Below, piece by piece: positions 1-7,369 of a DNA stretch of 28,783 nt. The number at the start of each line of letters is the position of its first letter. Positions within the stretch are counted from its first letter, which is position 1. The translations under genes were made by a program, and so were the position numbers. The stretch comes from JAEYZM01 sp943372195 (lineage in GTDB: Bacteria > Bacteroidota > Bacteroidia > Sphingobacteriales > Sphingobacteriaceae), in assembly GCA_943372195.1 (NCBI GenBank), contig CALRXS010000021.1, positions 1 through 28,783 of the forward strand. Direction: 5' to 3'. A model generated the notes under the pieces. That model was given only the letters and a program-made list of their open reading frames with translations. It was not told the origin of the DNA and did no database searches.

Positions 1-667
1 CACATACTACTGCAACTTTACCTGCCATCATCACATCTGTAGCTCTTCTAATAGCATCTACTAAAGATTCTCTACATCCGTATTTATTATCAAACTTACT
101 CTTAGTAACCGAATCGTTTACATTGATCGCTGGCATTACTAATGTACCGTTCTTCATACGATCGTATAAACGTAATACTCCTGTTGTTGTCTCTTCTGAT
201 AAACCTTTGATGCCTTCAACTAAAGCTGGATATTTATCGAATACCATATTCGTTAAGTCACCACCGTCATCTAAAATCATGTTCAATGGCTGACGATCTT
301 CACCGAAATACAATGTTTGCTCTATACACCAGTCAAATTCTTGCTCGTTCATGCCTTTCCAAGCATATACCGAAATACCTGCTGCTGCAATCGCTGCCGC
401 TGCATGATCTTGCGTTGAAAATATATTACATGATGACCATGTAACATCTGCACCTAACTCAACTAAGGTCTCAATTAATACCGCTGTTTGAATAGTCATG
501 TGTAAACATCCTGCTATTCTAGCTCCTTTTAATGGCTTTGAGTCACCGTATTCTGCTCTTAATGCCATTAAGCCTGGCATCTCTGCTTCAGCTAATTCAA
601 TTTCTTTACGACCCCATTCTGCTAATGAGATGTCTTTTACTTTGTACTTTACGTAGGTATCTACCAT
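1..667 (-). CDS. ahcY: Adenosylhomocysteinase, N-terminal part (cut by window edge)
   Basis: Hydrolyses S-adenosylhomocysteine to adenosine and homocysteine in the cytosol, clearing the product inhibitor of methyltransferases. Translating the minus strand from the ATG at 667-665 gives about 222 residues beginning MVDTYVKYKVKDISLAEWGR. They contain the substrate-site signatures LHMTIQTAVLIETL, WSSCNIFSTQDHAAAA, DDGGDLT and NVNDSVTKSKFDN, followed by the start of the NAD-binding domain (GKVAVV), where the window ends. The catalytic C-terminal part lies outside. A near-consensus Bacteroidota promoter sits just upstream (705-736). The gene is divergent from the bacilliredoxin gene. The family call is close to certain; truncation is only the window boundary. 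Confidence 0.95.
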   Translation of the reverse strand, partial: MVDTYVKYKVKDISLAEWGRKEIELAEAEMPGLMALRAEYGDSKPLKGARIAGCLHMTIQTAVLIETLVELGADVTWSSCNIFSTQDHAAAAIAAAGISVYAWKGMNEQEFDWCIEQTLYFGEDRQPLNMILDDGGDLTNMVFDKYPALVEGIKGLSEETTTGVLRLYDRMKNGTLVMPAINVNDSVTKSKFDNKYGCRESLVDAIRRATDVMMAGKVAVVC

Positions 668-704
668 TTTATTTATATTTTTTATACTTTTCCTTATAGA
701 AACG

Positions 705-736
705 CAAAATTACCCTATAGGTTTGTAAATCACAAA
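705..736 (-). promoter_or_regulatory. Bacteroidota-type promoter for ahcY
   Basis: On the minus strand a -33 TTTG (733-736) is separated by 20 bases from a -7 TAATTTTG (705-712), matching TTTG-N19-20-TAnnTTTG. The expected transcript start lies near 700, which gives a leader of about 30 bases before the ATG at 667. Confidence 0.7.
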
Positions 737-796
737 AATATTCTTATTTAGACCGTTTACATTTAAACAATTTCTCTGTTTTTGTAGTTATTTGTA

Positions 797-804
797 TAAA
801 TTTG
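797..804 (+). promoter_or_regulatory. Probable -7 element for the bacilliredoxin gene
   Basis: TAAATTTG matches the Bacteroidota -7 consensus TAnnTTTG and lies 29 bases before the ATG at 834. The -33 match is weak (TTTC at 771-774, spacer 22). Confidence 0.45.
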
Positions 805-833
805 CGTGTTAATTAAGAATAAATAAAAATAAT

Positions 834-1244
834 ATGTATCCAGAATATATGGTTGCGCCTATGCGCGAAGAACTTACAAGTGTTGGTTTTCAACAATTAA
901 TGTCTGCCGAAGAGGTTGATAATGCTATTAATACGGATGGTACCGTTCTAGTAATGGTGAACTCTGTTTGCGGTTGCGCTGCTGCTAATGCTCGCCCGGG
1001 AGTGAAAATGTCGATCGATGGTGATAAAAAACCTTCGAAATTAGTGACCGTTTTCGCCGGTATGGAAAAATCTGCAGTAGACCAAGCTCGTGCTCACATG
1101 TTACCTTACCCTCCATCATCACCTGCTATCGCTCTTTTCAAAGACGGTAAATTAGTACACATGATCGAACGCCACCACATCGAAGGAAGACCTGCACATA
1201 TGATTGCAGAGAATTTGAAGATGGCGTATGAGCAACACTGCTAG
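834..1244 (+). CDS. brxA: BrxA/BrxB family bacilliredoxin
   Basis: A small thioredoxin-fold protein (136 residues, normal for the YphP/YqiW family) that removes bacillithiol from mixed disulfides on cytosolic proteins after oxidative stress. The active site is the CGC motif at residues 46-48 (VNSVCGCAAANARPG), with a cis-proline-type segment YPPSSPAIALF and a final cysteine at residue 136. The start MYPEYMVAPM is the usual one for the family. The window also encodes BshA at 17858, an enzyme of bacillithiol synthesis, which supports the role. The A and B paralogues cannot be told apart from sequence alone, so the symbol is a family name. The gene is monocistronic, with a hairpin directly after the stop. 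Confidence 0.9.
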   Translation: MYPEYMVAPMREELTSVGFQQLMSAEEVDNAINTDGTVLVMVNSVCGCAAANARPGVKMSIDGDKKPSKLVTVFAGMEKSAVDQARAHMLPYPPSSPAIALFKDGKLVHMIERHHIEGRPAHMIAENLKMAYEQHC

Positions 1245-1309
1245 TTAGAGGAGGAGAGGGGTTCCACGCATAGCCTCTGCGTCTCTGCGTGGAACCTCTA
1301 CCTCTCTAA
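1245..1309. terminator. Long hairpin between convergent brxA and cdaA
   Basis: GGTTCCACGCA (1260-1270) pairs perfectly with TGCGTGGAACC (1286-1296). An outer TTAGAG (1245-1250) can pair with CTCTAA (1304-1309), with an imperfect purine-rich helix between them. The loop holds two copies of the octamer CTCTGCGT (1275-1290). The element begins one base after the brxA stop and includes the cdaA stop (1306-1308), so it is placed to end transcription from both sides. There is no U tract, so a terminator role is inferred from position. Confidence 0.6.
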
Positions 1310-2100
1310 ACCACATACCTCCTCAACAATTTCTCCAACTCTACCACCGTCAAATTCGTTCTCACTTTCCCTCTATTCGCAAAGGAGATCGACCCCGTCT
1401 CTTCTGATATAATAACCGCTACCGCATCGCTCTGCTCTGTAATACCTACCGCTGCTCTATGTCTTAAGCCTAATTGCTCTGGCAACTCTGAGTTTTCAGT
1501 GATTGGTAATATACAACTCGCCGCTTTTATTTGTCCCTCGGCGATTACTACTGCGCCGTCGTGGAGCGGACTCGTCTTTGAGAATATAGATTCTATTAAA
1601 CGCTTAGAAATTTTTGCGTTGATGCTCTCGCCATTGTTCTGATAAATTTGCTCTTCATAAGTTCTCGCAAATACAATCAATGCTCCGGTTTGTGAGAGTG
1701 ACATAGACTTACATGCTTCAACAACACCACCAAAATTTATTAAATTACTTTCTGAAATCACTGTTTTGCCTACCAATAATTTACTCCAGAAACTGTTCTT
1801 TCTCGATATAGCATTTCGCCCTATCAACAATAAGAATCTTCTTATCTCTTGTTGAAAAACAATCAATAATGCAATTACCCCAACGCCAATTACTTTATCT
1901 AAGATGCCCGAAAGCAATTGCATATTCAAGGCTTTCACACCTATCCATAATAAATATATTAAGATCAATCCGATGAATATATTCACCGCTATCGTTCCCC
2001 TTATCAAATTGTAAATCTGATAAATGATAAACGCTACCAATACAATATCCACCACATCAAAGATGCCCAACTTAAACAATCCTAAATCGTATACTTCCAT
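1306..2100 (-). CDS. cdaA: Diadenylate cyclase CdaA
   Basis: Makes cyclic di-AMP from two ATP at the cytoplasmic membrane. The 264-residue protein has about three N-terminal transmembrane helices (roughly residues 12-80), a short connecting helix and the DAC domain. The signature DGA is at 181-183 (TSPLHDGAVV) and the RHR motif at 213-215 (GLRHRAAVG), followed by VIISEETGSIS. Domain order and length match the CdaA/DacA type rather than DisA. The gene lies 12 bases after folP on the same strand, so the two are probably cotranscribed. The stop codon is inside the 3' hairpin shared with brxA. Confidence 0.95.
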   Translation of the reverse strand: MEVYDLGLFKLGIFDVVDIVLVAFIIYQIYNLIRGTIAVNIFIGLILIYLLWIGVKALNMQLLSGILDKVIGVGVIALLIVFQQEIRRFLLLIGRNAISRKNSFWSKLLVGKTVISESNLINFGGVVEACKSMSLSQTGALIVFARTYEEQIYQNNGESINAKISKRLIESIFSKTSPLHDGAVVIAEGQIKAASCILPITENSELPEQLGLRHRAAVGITEQSDAVAVIISEETGSISFANRGKVRTNLTVVELEKLLRRYVV

Positions 2101-2112
2101 TTTTCTAAGATA

Positions 2113-2937
2113 CTAATATTGATTTATTTTTTTGATCAATGTTCTACACTCCACCGCCTCATGCACATCATGAACCCTTAATATCGATGCACCTTTCATT
2201 AATGCTATACTGTTCAATACCGTTGTGCCATTCAATGCATCGCTCACATCCGAATTCAACGTTTTATAAATCATCGATTTTCTAGAAATGCCTACTAATA
2301 GTGGTGCCTCTATACTCGAAAAATTTTCTAGCTTACTGAATAGTTCAAAATTTTGCTCTACATTTTTTGCGAATCCGAAACCCGGATCTATCATTATTTT
2401 ACTCGCACCTAATGCTTTTAATTTTTCAAATCGCTCTCTGATTTCTGATATTACCTCTGCAGTCAAATCTTTGTACTGATTCAATGTTTGCATCGTCTGA
2501 GGTGTGCCTCGCATATGCATCAACACATAGGGTACATCATTTTGCGCTACATAATTAAACATTGCTTCATCTAAATTTCCGCCACTGATATCGTTTATAA
2601 TATCAGCACCTTCTTGCATCGCTCGCTCTGCTATACTCGCCCTAAATGTATCTACTGAAATGATAATCTCTTTAAAATTTCTTCGGATGGTGATAAGCGC
2701 CAATGATAAACGCAGCCATTCTTCATCTATCGAAATATCTTCGGCATTAGGCCTCGATGAATATGCTCCTAAATCAATAATATCGGCTCCCTCGTTAATT
2801 TGCTGTTCTACACTCGATAATATATCATCGATACTCTGCTTTCGACTGCCCGCATAGAAAGAGTCTGGCGTGATGTTGATAATGCCCATAATTGCAGGCT
2901 TCTCGGTAGATATTTCTAGATTACGAATCTTCAGCAT
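2113..2937 (-). CDS. folP: Dihydropteroate synthase
   Basis: Condenses p-aminobenzoate with 6-hydroxymethyl-dihydropterin diphosphate in folate synthesis; this is the sulfonamide target. Visible TIM-barrel signatures are MGIINITPDSF near the N-terminus, DLGAYSSRP for the pterin/PABA loop, DINDISGG-type text (ADIINDISGG), PYVLMHMRGTP, IMIDPGFGFAK, LLVGISRKS and a final RVHDV. I place the start at the ATG at 2937-2935 (MLKIRNLEIS), about 17 residues before the first signature. An in-frame ATG at 2970 would add 11 residues and leave only 19 bases to the divergent gene, but cannot be excluded. It forms an operon with cdaA. Confidence 0.94.
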   Translation of the reverse strand: MLKIRNLEISTEKPAIMGIINITPDSFYAGSRKQSIDDILSSVEQQINEGADIIDLGAYSSRPNAEDISIDEEWLRLSLALITIRRNFKEIIISVDTFRASIAERAMQEGADIINDISGGNLDEAMFNYVAQNDVPYVLMHMRGTPQTMQTLNQYKDLTAEVISEIRERFEKLKALGASKIMIDPGFGFAKNVEQNFELFSKLENFSSIEAPLLVGISRKSMIYKTLNSDVSDALNGTTVLNSIALMKGASILRVHDVHEAVECRTLIKKINQY

Positions 2938-2989
2938 TGAATTATTATAAAAAAGCTTATTTTTATGCACTTGGTAAAAATAGAGAAAA

Positions 2990-3529
2990 TTGCAGACGAA
3001 TACTATAGAACAATATGATCAGGTGATTAAATCATGTAAAGATTTATTCATTAAGAAAACAAAAGATTACGGTACAGCATGGAGAATTTTAAGATTGCCA
3101 TCTATCACCGATCAAATATTTATTAAAGCGCAACGCATTAGAACGCTCGAAGATAAAAAAGTTAGCAAGGTGAACGAAGGCATAGTGCCTGAGTACATTG
3201 GTATCATTAACTATTGCGTGATTGCTCTTATGCAATTGCAAATGAAAGAGAACGATGAACTCGAAATTGCTACCGATAAAGTGAGCATGATGTTCGATCA
3301 AAAAATTGAGGAAACTAAAAATCTTATGCTCGACAAAAATCACGATTATGGTGAGGCTTGGCGCGATATGCGAGTAGGTTCTTTAACTGATCTTATTCTC
3401 ATGAAATTGTTTAGAGTTAAACAAATTGAAGATAATCAAGGTAACACCCTCGTTTCTGAAGGGGTTGATGCTAATTATCATGATATAATTAACTATTCAG
3501 TTTTTGCATTAATTAAATTAACACTATAA
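2990..3529 (+). CDS. DUF1599 (nucleotide-modification-associated domain 1) protein, tandem duplicate
   Basis: The biochemical role is not established. The 179-residue protein consists of two copies of one domain: about residues 8-85 (KTKDYGTAWRILRLPSITD, IGIINYCVIALMQL) and 95-179 (KNHDYGEAWRDMRVGSLTD, HDIINYSVFALIKL). The conserved DYGxAWR and IINY motifs are kept in both. The start is a TTG: an in-frame stop at 2981-2983 leaves no ATG further upstream, the next alternative is a GTG at 3023, and the first internal ATG would remove the whole first domain. It is the first gene of a tight operon, 4 bases from the BT_3928-type gene. A DUF1599 gene beside a BT_3928-type gene is, as I recall, common in Bacteroidota. 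Confidence 0.85.
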   Translation: MQTNTIEQYDQVIKSCKDLFIKKTKDYGTAWRILRLPSITDQIFIKAQRIRTLEDKKVSKVNEGIVPEYIGIINYCVIALMQLQMKENDELEIATDKVSMMFDQKIEETKNLMLDKNHDYGEAWRDMRVGSLTDLILMKLFRVKQIEDNQGNTLVSEGVDANYHDIINYSVFALIKLTL

Positions 3530-3533
3530 CATT

Positions 3534-4643
3534 ATGGTAAAGTTTAGTAGATATTTTGTGGGCCTTTTATTCATTGTATCGGGCTTAATAAAAATGAATG
3601 ACCCTATAGGTTTTGCTATTAAGTTAGAAGAATACTTTGTGGTGTTCGGTATGGAATGGTTGAGTTCATTAGCTCTAAGTTTAGCTACCATTATTTGCGC
3701 TGTTGAAATTGTTTTAGGTGTTGCTTTGTTATTAGGTAGCTTCATGAAACAAACTTCATGGGTTTTACTTTTAATGATTTTATTTTTCACTTGGCTTACA
3801 GGTTACTCTGCTGTTACGGGTAAAGTAACTGATTGCGGATGTTTCGGCGATGCGGTGAAACTTACTCCATGGCAATCGTTCATGAAAGATATTGTATTGC
3901 TAGTTTTCATTTTAATCATATTTTTCAAACGCAATAATGTGCGTTCGAACTTAAAACCTACTCAGCAAATTACTGCGCTAACATCCACCTTTATCATTTC
4001 ATTAGCAATCGGTATTTATTGTGTAATGTATTTACCTATCGTTGATTTCTTACCATACAAACCTGGTAATAATATTCCGGCTCTTATGTCTATACCTGAT
4101 GGTGCTAGACGCGACTCTTTCGAAACGCGTATGTACTATGAGAAAAATGGAGAAGTCAAAGAATTTACTTTGCAAAATTACCCATGGGAAGATAGTACTT
4201 GGAAATGGGTGAAAACCGATAACGTTTTAATCATCGAAGGCTATAAACCAAAGATCAAAGATCTAAGAATTGCCGATGCCGATGATAATGATTACTCTGA
4301 AGATTTTATTAATTATCCTGATTACCAATTATGGGTAGTCTCTCATGATTTAGGCAAAAGTAATCAAGCTGCCTTTTCTAAATTAGTTGCAATTGCTGAT
4401 GAAGTGATGAAGAGTAAGAAGGTTCGTACGGTCGGACTTACTGCATCAAATTCAGAAGTTACAGAGGCTTTCAGACATGAGAATAATGTAGCATTTGATT
4501 TTTATTATTGTGATGCAACTACTTTGAAAACGATGTCAAGAGCTAACCCTGGTATCATCCTTCTAAAAGGAGGGAATATCATTGCAAAATGGCCTCATCG
4601 CTCATTAACGAGTGCTGCTGATATTGAACAATATTTAAAATAA
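3534..4643 (+). CDS. BT_3928-family DoxX/MauE-like membrane protein
   Basis: A 369-residue inner-membrane protein. The N-terminal 150 residues form a four-helix DoxX/MauE-like unit (FVGLLFIVSGLIKMNDPIGF, then VEIVLGVALLLGSF, WVLLLMILFFTWLTGYSA) ending in the redox-type motif TDCGCFGDAVKLTPW. A fifth helix near residues 150-170 is followed by a soluble region of about 200 residues. Its C-terminal part (LWVVSHDLGKSNQAAFSKL, NPGIILLKGGNIIAKWPH) resembles a thioredoxin-like fold without a CxxC. The layout matches the Bacteroidota BT_3928 family. The function is unknown; the CGCFG motif suggests membrane disulfide or electron-transfer chemistry by analogy with MauE. It sits 4 bases after the DUF1599 gene and 2 bases before the permease. 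Confidence 0.85.
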   Translation: MVKFSRYFVGLLFIVSGLIKMNDPIGFAIKLEEYFVVFGMEWLSSLALSLATIICAVEIVLGVALLLGSFMKQTSWVLLLMILFFTWLTGYSAVTGKVTDCGCFGDAVKLTPWQSFMKDIVLLVFILIIFFKRNNVRSNLKPTQQITALTSTFIISLAIGIYCVMYLPIVDFLPYKPGNNIPALMSIPDGARRDSFETRMYYEKNGEVKEFTLQNYPWEDSTWKWVKTDNVLIIEGYKPKIKDLRIADADDNDYSEDFINYPDYQLWVVSHDLGKSNQAAFSKLVAIADEVMKSKKVRTVGLTASNSEVTEAFRHENNVAFDFYYCDATTLKTMSRANPGIILLKGGNIIAKWPHRSLTSAADIEQYLK

Positions 4644-4645
4644 AA

Positions 4646-5704
4646 ATGTTCAATTACTTTTTGCGAAAATTAGGTTACGGATTATTAGTGATGTTTGGCA
4701 TCACTACCATTCTCTTTTTGTTATTCGCAATTTTACCCGGTGATGCAGCTAGAATGACGCAAGGACAAAGAACCGATGTTGCTTCGTTAGAGGCGGTGCG
4801 TAAAGAATTCGGACTCGATCAACCGAAGCATATACAATTCATAAAATATTTAAATGATTTATCACCGATTTCTATTCATGAAAATGATAGTGTGAATCAA
4901 AAGAAATATGATTACCTAAAATTGTTTAATGTATCTTCTTCTAATGTATTAGTATTTAAATCTCCATACTTACGTCGTTCTTATCAATCACAAAAAAAAG
5001 TATCAGACATCTTGCTCGAAACTATACCAAACACTGGTATTCTAGCCATTGTCGCAATGCTCTTTGCATGTATTGTCGGAATATTTTTAGGAGTACTTGC
5101 TGCACTTTATCGTAATACCTGGATCGATAAATTCTCCTTATCATTCGCTATTCTCAATGTATCAATGCCTTCTTTTTTTGCAGGTATTATTATCGCTTGG
5201 TTTTTCGCATTTGTATTAGGCGATTACACCGGATTAAATTTATCAGGAAGCTTATACGATTACGATCCTTTTCAAGGTAGAATACTTAATCTTAGTAATC
5301 TAATTTTACCTGCTTTAACTTTAGGCTTACGTCCGCTTTCTATCATCGTTCAACTCACTCGCAGTTCTATGCTCGATGTATTGAGTAAAGATTATATTCG
5401 TACAGCAAAAGCGAAAGGACTTACCAATCGTCAAATCATCTGGAACCATGCTTTGAAGAATGCTCTAAATCCGGTCGTTACAGCTGTCTCAGGCTGGTTC
5501 GCTTCTTTAATGGCAGGTGCTTTTTTCGTTGAATATATCTTTGGATGGAATGGCTTGGGAAAAGTTACCGTCGATGCATTAGAACTCTCTGACTTACCCG
5601 TTGTCATGGGCGCCGTATTATTCATCGCCATGATCTTTGTTATCATCAATATTCTTGTCGACGTACTGTATGCGGTACTCGATCCGCGTGTCAGACTAGA
5701 ATAG
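4646..5704 (+). CDS. ABC transporter permease, DppB/OppB type
   Basis: An inner-membrane subunit of a peptide- or nickel-type ABC importer. The 352-residue sequence has the family N-terminus (FLRKLGYGLLVMFGITTILF, LPGDAARMTQGQ, VRKEFGLDQP), an extracytoplasmic insert of roughly residues 65-120, and five further helices. The EAA loop that contacts the ATPase is present (DYIRTAKAKGLTNRQIIWNH), followed by GAFFVEYIFGWNGLGK and the usual end DVLYAVLDPRVRLE. All parts look intact. No second permease, ATPase or binding protein is in the window, so it must work with subunits encoded elsewhere, and the substrate cannot be assigned. Translation may be coupled to the preceding gene (2-base gap). Confidence 0.92.
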   Translation: MFNYFLRKLGYGLLVMFGITTILFLLFAILPGDAARMTQGQRTDVASLEAVRKEFGLDQPKHIQFIKYLNDLSPISIHENDSVNQKKYDYLKLFNVSSSNVLVFKSPYLRRSYQSQKKVSDILLETIPNTGILAIVAMLFACIVGIFLGVLAALYRNTWIDKFSLSFAILNVSMPSFFAGIIIAWFFAFVLGDYTGLNLSGSLYDYDPFQGRILNLSNLILPALTLGLRPLSIIVQLTRSSMLDVLSKDYIRTAKAKGLTNRQIIWNHALKNALNPVVTAVSGWFASLMAGAFFVEYIFGWNGLGKVTVDALELSDLPVVMGAVLFIAMIFVIINILVDVLYAVLDPRVRLE

Positions 5705-5710
5705 TTTACA

Positions 5711-5725
5711 GTAGCTAGTAGCTAG
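5711..5725. repeat. GTAGCTA heptad pair at the aroK 3' end
   Basis: Two copies of GTAGCTA plus one base. The aroK stop codon (CTA at 5722-5724 on this strand) lies inside the second copy. The same unit recurs five times at 18989-19023. Confidence 0.6.
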
Positions 5726-6225
5726 ATTAGTTTCGACACGACTTCTTTTAGGTTCACGCTTAGTCCATTTATTATTAGATCTGCTTTTTCATAAATAGGT
5801 TTTCGTTCTTCGATTTTTTCTTTGATGAATTGCAATAATTCTTCTTCCTTTTTGTCTTTGATAGTGGGGCGAATGTTTTTCGCTTGTGATAATCGGTTGT
5901 AGATACTTTGAATATCTAGTTCGATATATATTGAAGTGCCATTGTTATTGATGTGCTCTATATTATTGAAATAGCAAGGTGTTCCTCCACCTGTTGCCAT
6001 CACAAATTCTTCGCGTTCGCTGAGTTCATGTAAGGTGTCAGATTCCATTTTTCTAAATGTATCTTCTCCTAAATATTTAAAAATATCTGTAATGCTACAT
6101 TTAGCTTTTACCTCAATCTCCTTGTCGAGATCAATAAATGGTAAGGCTAATTCTTTTGCTAATTTCTTCCCAAACGTACTCTTACCCGATCCCATAAAAC
6201 CAATAAGATATATACGCTTATTCAT
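5722..6225 (-). CDS. aroK: Shikimate kinase
   Basis: Phosphorylates shikimate with ATP, the fifth step of the shikimate pathway to aromatic amino acids. The protein has 167 residues, the normal length. The Walker A motif GFMGSGKS is at 9-16. The shikimate-binding DLD is at 32-34, with FRKME at 57-61 and GGG at 79-81. The lid arginine is in NIRP at 117-120 and a late arginine at 141 (ERKP). The upstream phosphoribosyltransferase ends with TAA directly abutting this ATG, so the two are translated from one message. Its 3' end is convergent with the permease gene and carries a heptad repeat. Confidence 0.95.
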   Translation of the reverse strand: MNKRIYLIGFMGSGKSTFGKKLAKELALPFIDLDKEIEVKAKCSITDIFKYLGEDTFRKMESDTLHELSEREEFVMATGGGTPCYFNNIEHINNNGTSIYIELDIQSIYNRLSQAKNIRPTIKDKKEEELLQFIKEKIEERKPIYEKADLIINGLSVNLKEVVSKLI

Positions 6226-6735
6226 TTAAGAAAGATATACTGACTCTTCTGCCTTCTTACTCGAAAAAACTACCGATATATGTTCTTGTGAAATAGTCGA
6301 AATAGTATATCCCGCGAAATCAGTAGCGATAGGGTATTGTTTATGACTTCTGTCAATAAGTACAGCTGTGCGGACTTTCTTAGTAGGTATGTTTAAGAAG
6401 ACACTCATTCCGTAAATTAAAGTTTTACCAGAGTTCAAAACATCGTCAACTATAATAATTGTTTTGTTTTTACATTTCTCAATAGAAACATCAGTTTCAG
6501 CTTCTAAATGATCTGCATCTTTGTCGAGTTTAATTTCAATCAACTGAATTTTAATTTTCGAAATTTTCTCTAAAACTGCTTTCAATCTTTTAGCCAAAGT
6601 ATAACCTCTGTTAGCAATACCTGCAACTATTATCTCTTTCTCTTCAAAACAATCCTCCAAAATCTGATAAGCAATTCTATCAATCTTCTGCTGAATCTGT
6701 TGATGATTTAATATTTGTATTTGTTTCTTCTTCAT
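6226..6735 (-). CDS. Phosphoribosyltransferase, PyrR-like
   Basis: A 169-residue type I phosphoribosyltransferase. The PRPP-binding signature IIIVDDVLNSGKT is at about residues 93-105 and a pyrophosphate-loop segment AGIANRGYTLAKR at 38-50. A pyrimidine-type base-recognition segment IEIKLDKDADHL is near 66-77. The layout resembles PyrR, which is a uracil phosphoribosyltransferase and pyr-operon attenuator in Bacillus, but no pyr genes are nearby, so base specificity is open. The stop abuts the aroK start with no gap. The 88-base upstream spacer is largely a heptad array, and I see no clear promoter in it. Confidence 0.85.
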   Translation of the reverse strand: MKKKQIQILNHQQIQQKIDRIAYQILEDCFEEKEIIVAGIANRGYTLAKRLKAVLEKISKIKIQLIEIKLDKDADHLEAETDVSIEKCKNKTIIIVDDVLNSGKTLIYGMSVFLNIPTKKVRTAVLIDRSHKQYPIATDFAGYTISTISQEHISVVFSSKKAEESVYLS

Positions 6736-6771
6736 AAAATAAACTCAATATATAATCAGTGTACATCTCAA

Positions 6772-6827
6772 TACTCAGTACTCAGTACTCAGTACAATGT
6801 ACAAAGTACCTAATACAATATACCTAT
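6772..6827. repeat. Eight in-register heptads, TACnnnn
   Basis: TAC recurs every 7 bases eight times. The units are three identical TACTCAG, then TACAATG, TACAAAG, TACCTAA, TACAATA and TACCTAT. The last unit contains the stop codon of the unknown gene at 6824-7204. The array fills most of the spacer upstream of the phosphoribosyltransferase gene. Confidence 0.75.
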
Positions 6828-7204
6828 TTATACGGATAAAACACAAAATTCGCCCCCTCAGGCACTATCGCAAATATACACATGAACTTCTCAGGGTCTT
6901 TGTAATTTTGTTTAAAAAAATCTTCTTTATCAGATTTCACGATACCAACTTCTAAAAACTCTTCTAATGTCGAAGCATGTATATTCCACTCCGTAGCCAT
7001 CTCATTCTTGTCGATCACTATTTCTCCTATACTCACTTCATGTTGATGTGCTACAAAAATCGGATACTTCGAAAGTCCTTCTGCAATAATATCATCTGCC
7101 ACTTCTTTCAAAGAATCAGCATATAAAACCATATCCGTTTCTAAACTCTTCAGCGGACTTTCCTTTGGTTTTTCGTTGGGGTTTAATAGTTCTTCTGGCT
7201 CCAT
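6824..7204 (-). CDS. Conserved Bacteroidota protein of unknown function (126 aa)
   Basis: I recognise the type as a conserved hypothetical protein but know no function. After a charged N-terminal tail rich in Pro and Glu (MEPEELLNPNEKPKESPLKS) it has a single compact domain. Conspicuous segments are EVADDIIAEGLSKYPIFVAH, HQHEVSIGEIVIDK, EWNIHASTLEEFLEVGIV and the end VPEGANFVFYPYK. There is no signal peptide and no transmembrane helix, so it is probably cytosolic. The coding text is well formed and the start ATG at 7204 is the only sensible one. It is flanked on both sides by heptad arrays; its stop codon is inside one and the other begins 9 bases upstream of its ATG. Confidence 0.75.
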   Translation of the reverse strand: MEPEELLNPNEKPKESPLKSLETDMVLYADSLKEVADDIIAEGLSKYPIFVAHQHEVSIGEIVIDKNEMATEWNIHASTLEEFLEVGIVKSDKEDFFKQNYKDPEKFMCIFAIVPEGANFVFYPYK

Positions 7205-7212
7205 TTTTTTCG

Positions 7213-7240
7213 TATTCCGTATTAAGTATTCCGTATTCCG
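7213..7240. repeat. TATTCCG heptad array
   Basis: Four in-register heptads: TATTCCG, TATTAAG, TATTCCG, TATTCCG. They lie directly upstream of the unknown 126-residue protein. The same unit recurs at 13072-13085 and, inverted, at 13283-13303. Confidence 0.7.
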
Positions 7241-7290
7241 ATTTGCTATTTTTTATTTAAATCACGTTTAGTGATAGTTATTTTTGTCAT

Positions 7291-7352
7291 TAGTAACTAG
7301 TAATTAGTCACTGGCACTAGCATATTAGCATACTAACATATTAGCATACTAA
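7291..7352. repeat. TAGTAAC heptads followed by CATATTAG/CATACTAA octads
   Basis: Four heptads (TAGTAAC, TAGTAAT, TAGTCAC, TGGCACT; 7291-7318) are followed by an exact two-fold repeat of CATATTAG + CATACTAA (7321-7352). They lie 17 bases beyond the rlmD stop. Confidence 0.7.
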
Positions 7353-7369
7353 AACGCCCACACCTCCCT

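Noticed and set aside
6772..6827. Heptad arrays considered as CRISPR
   Set aside because: The units are 7-8 bases with no spacers between repeats, and no cas genes are present. They are short tandem repeats, not CRISPR.
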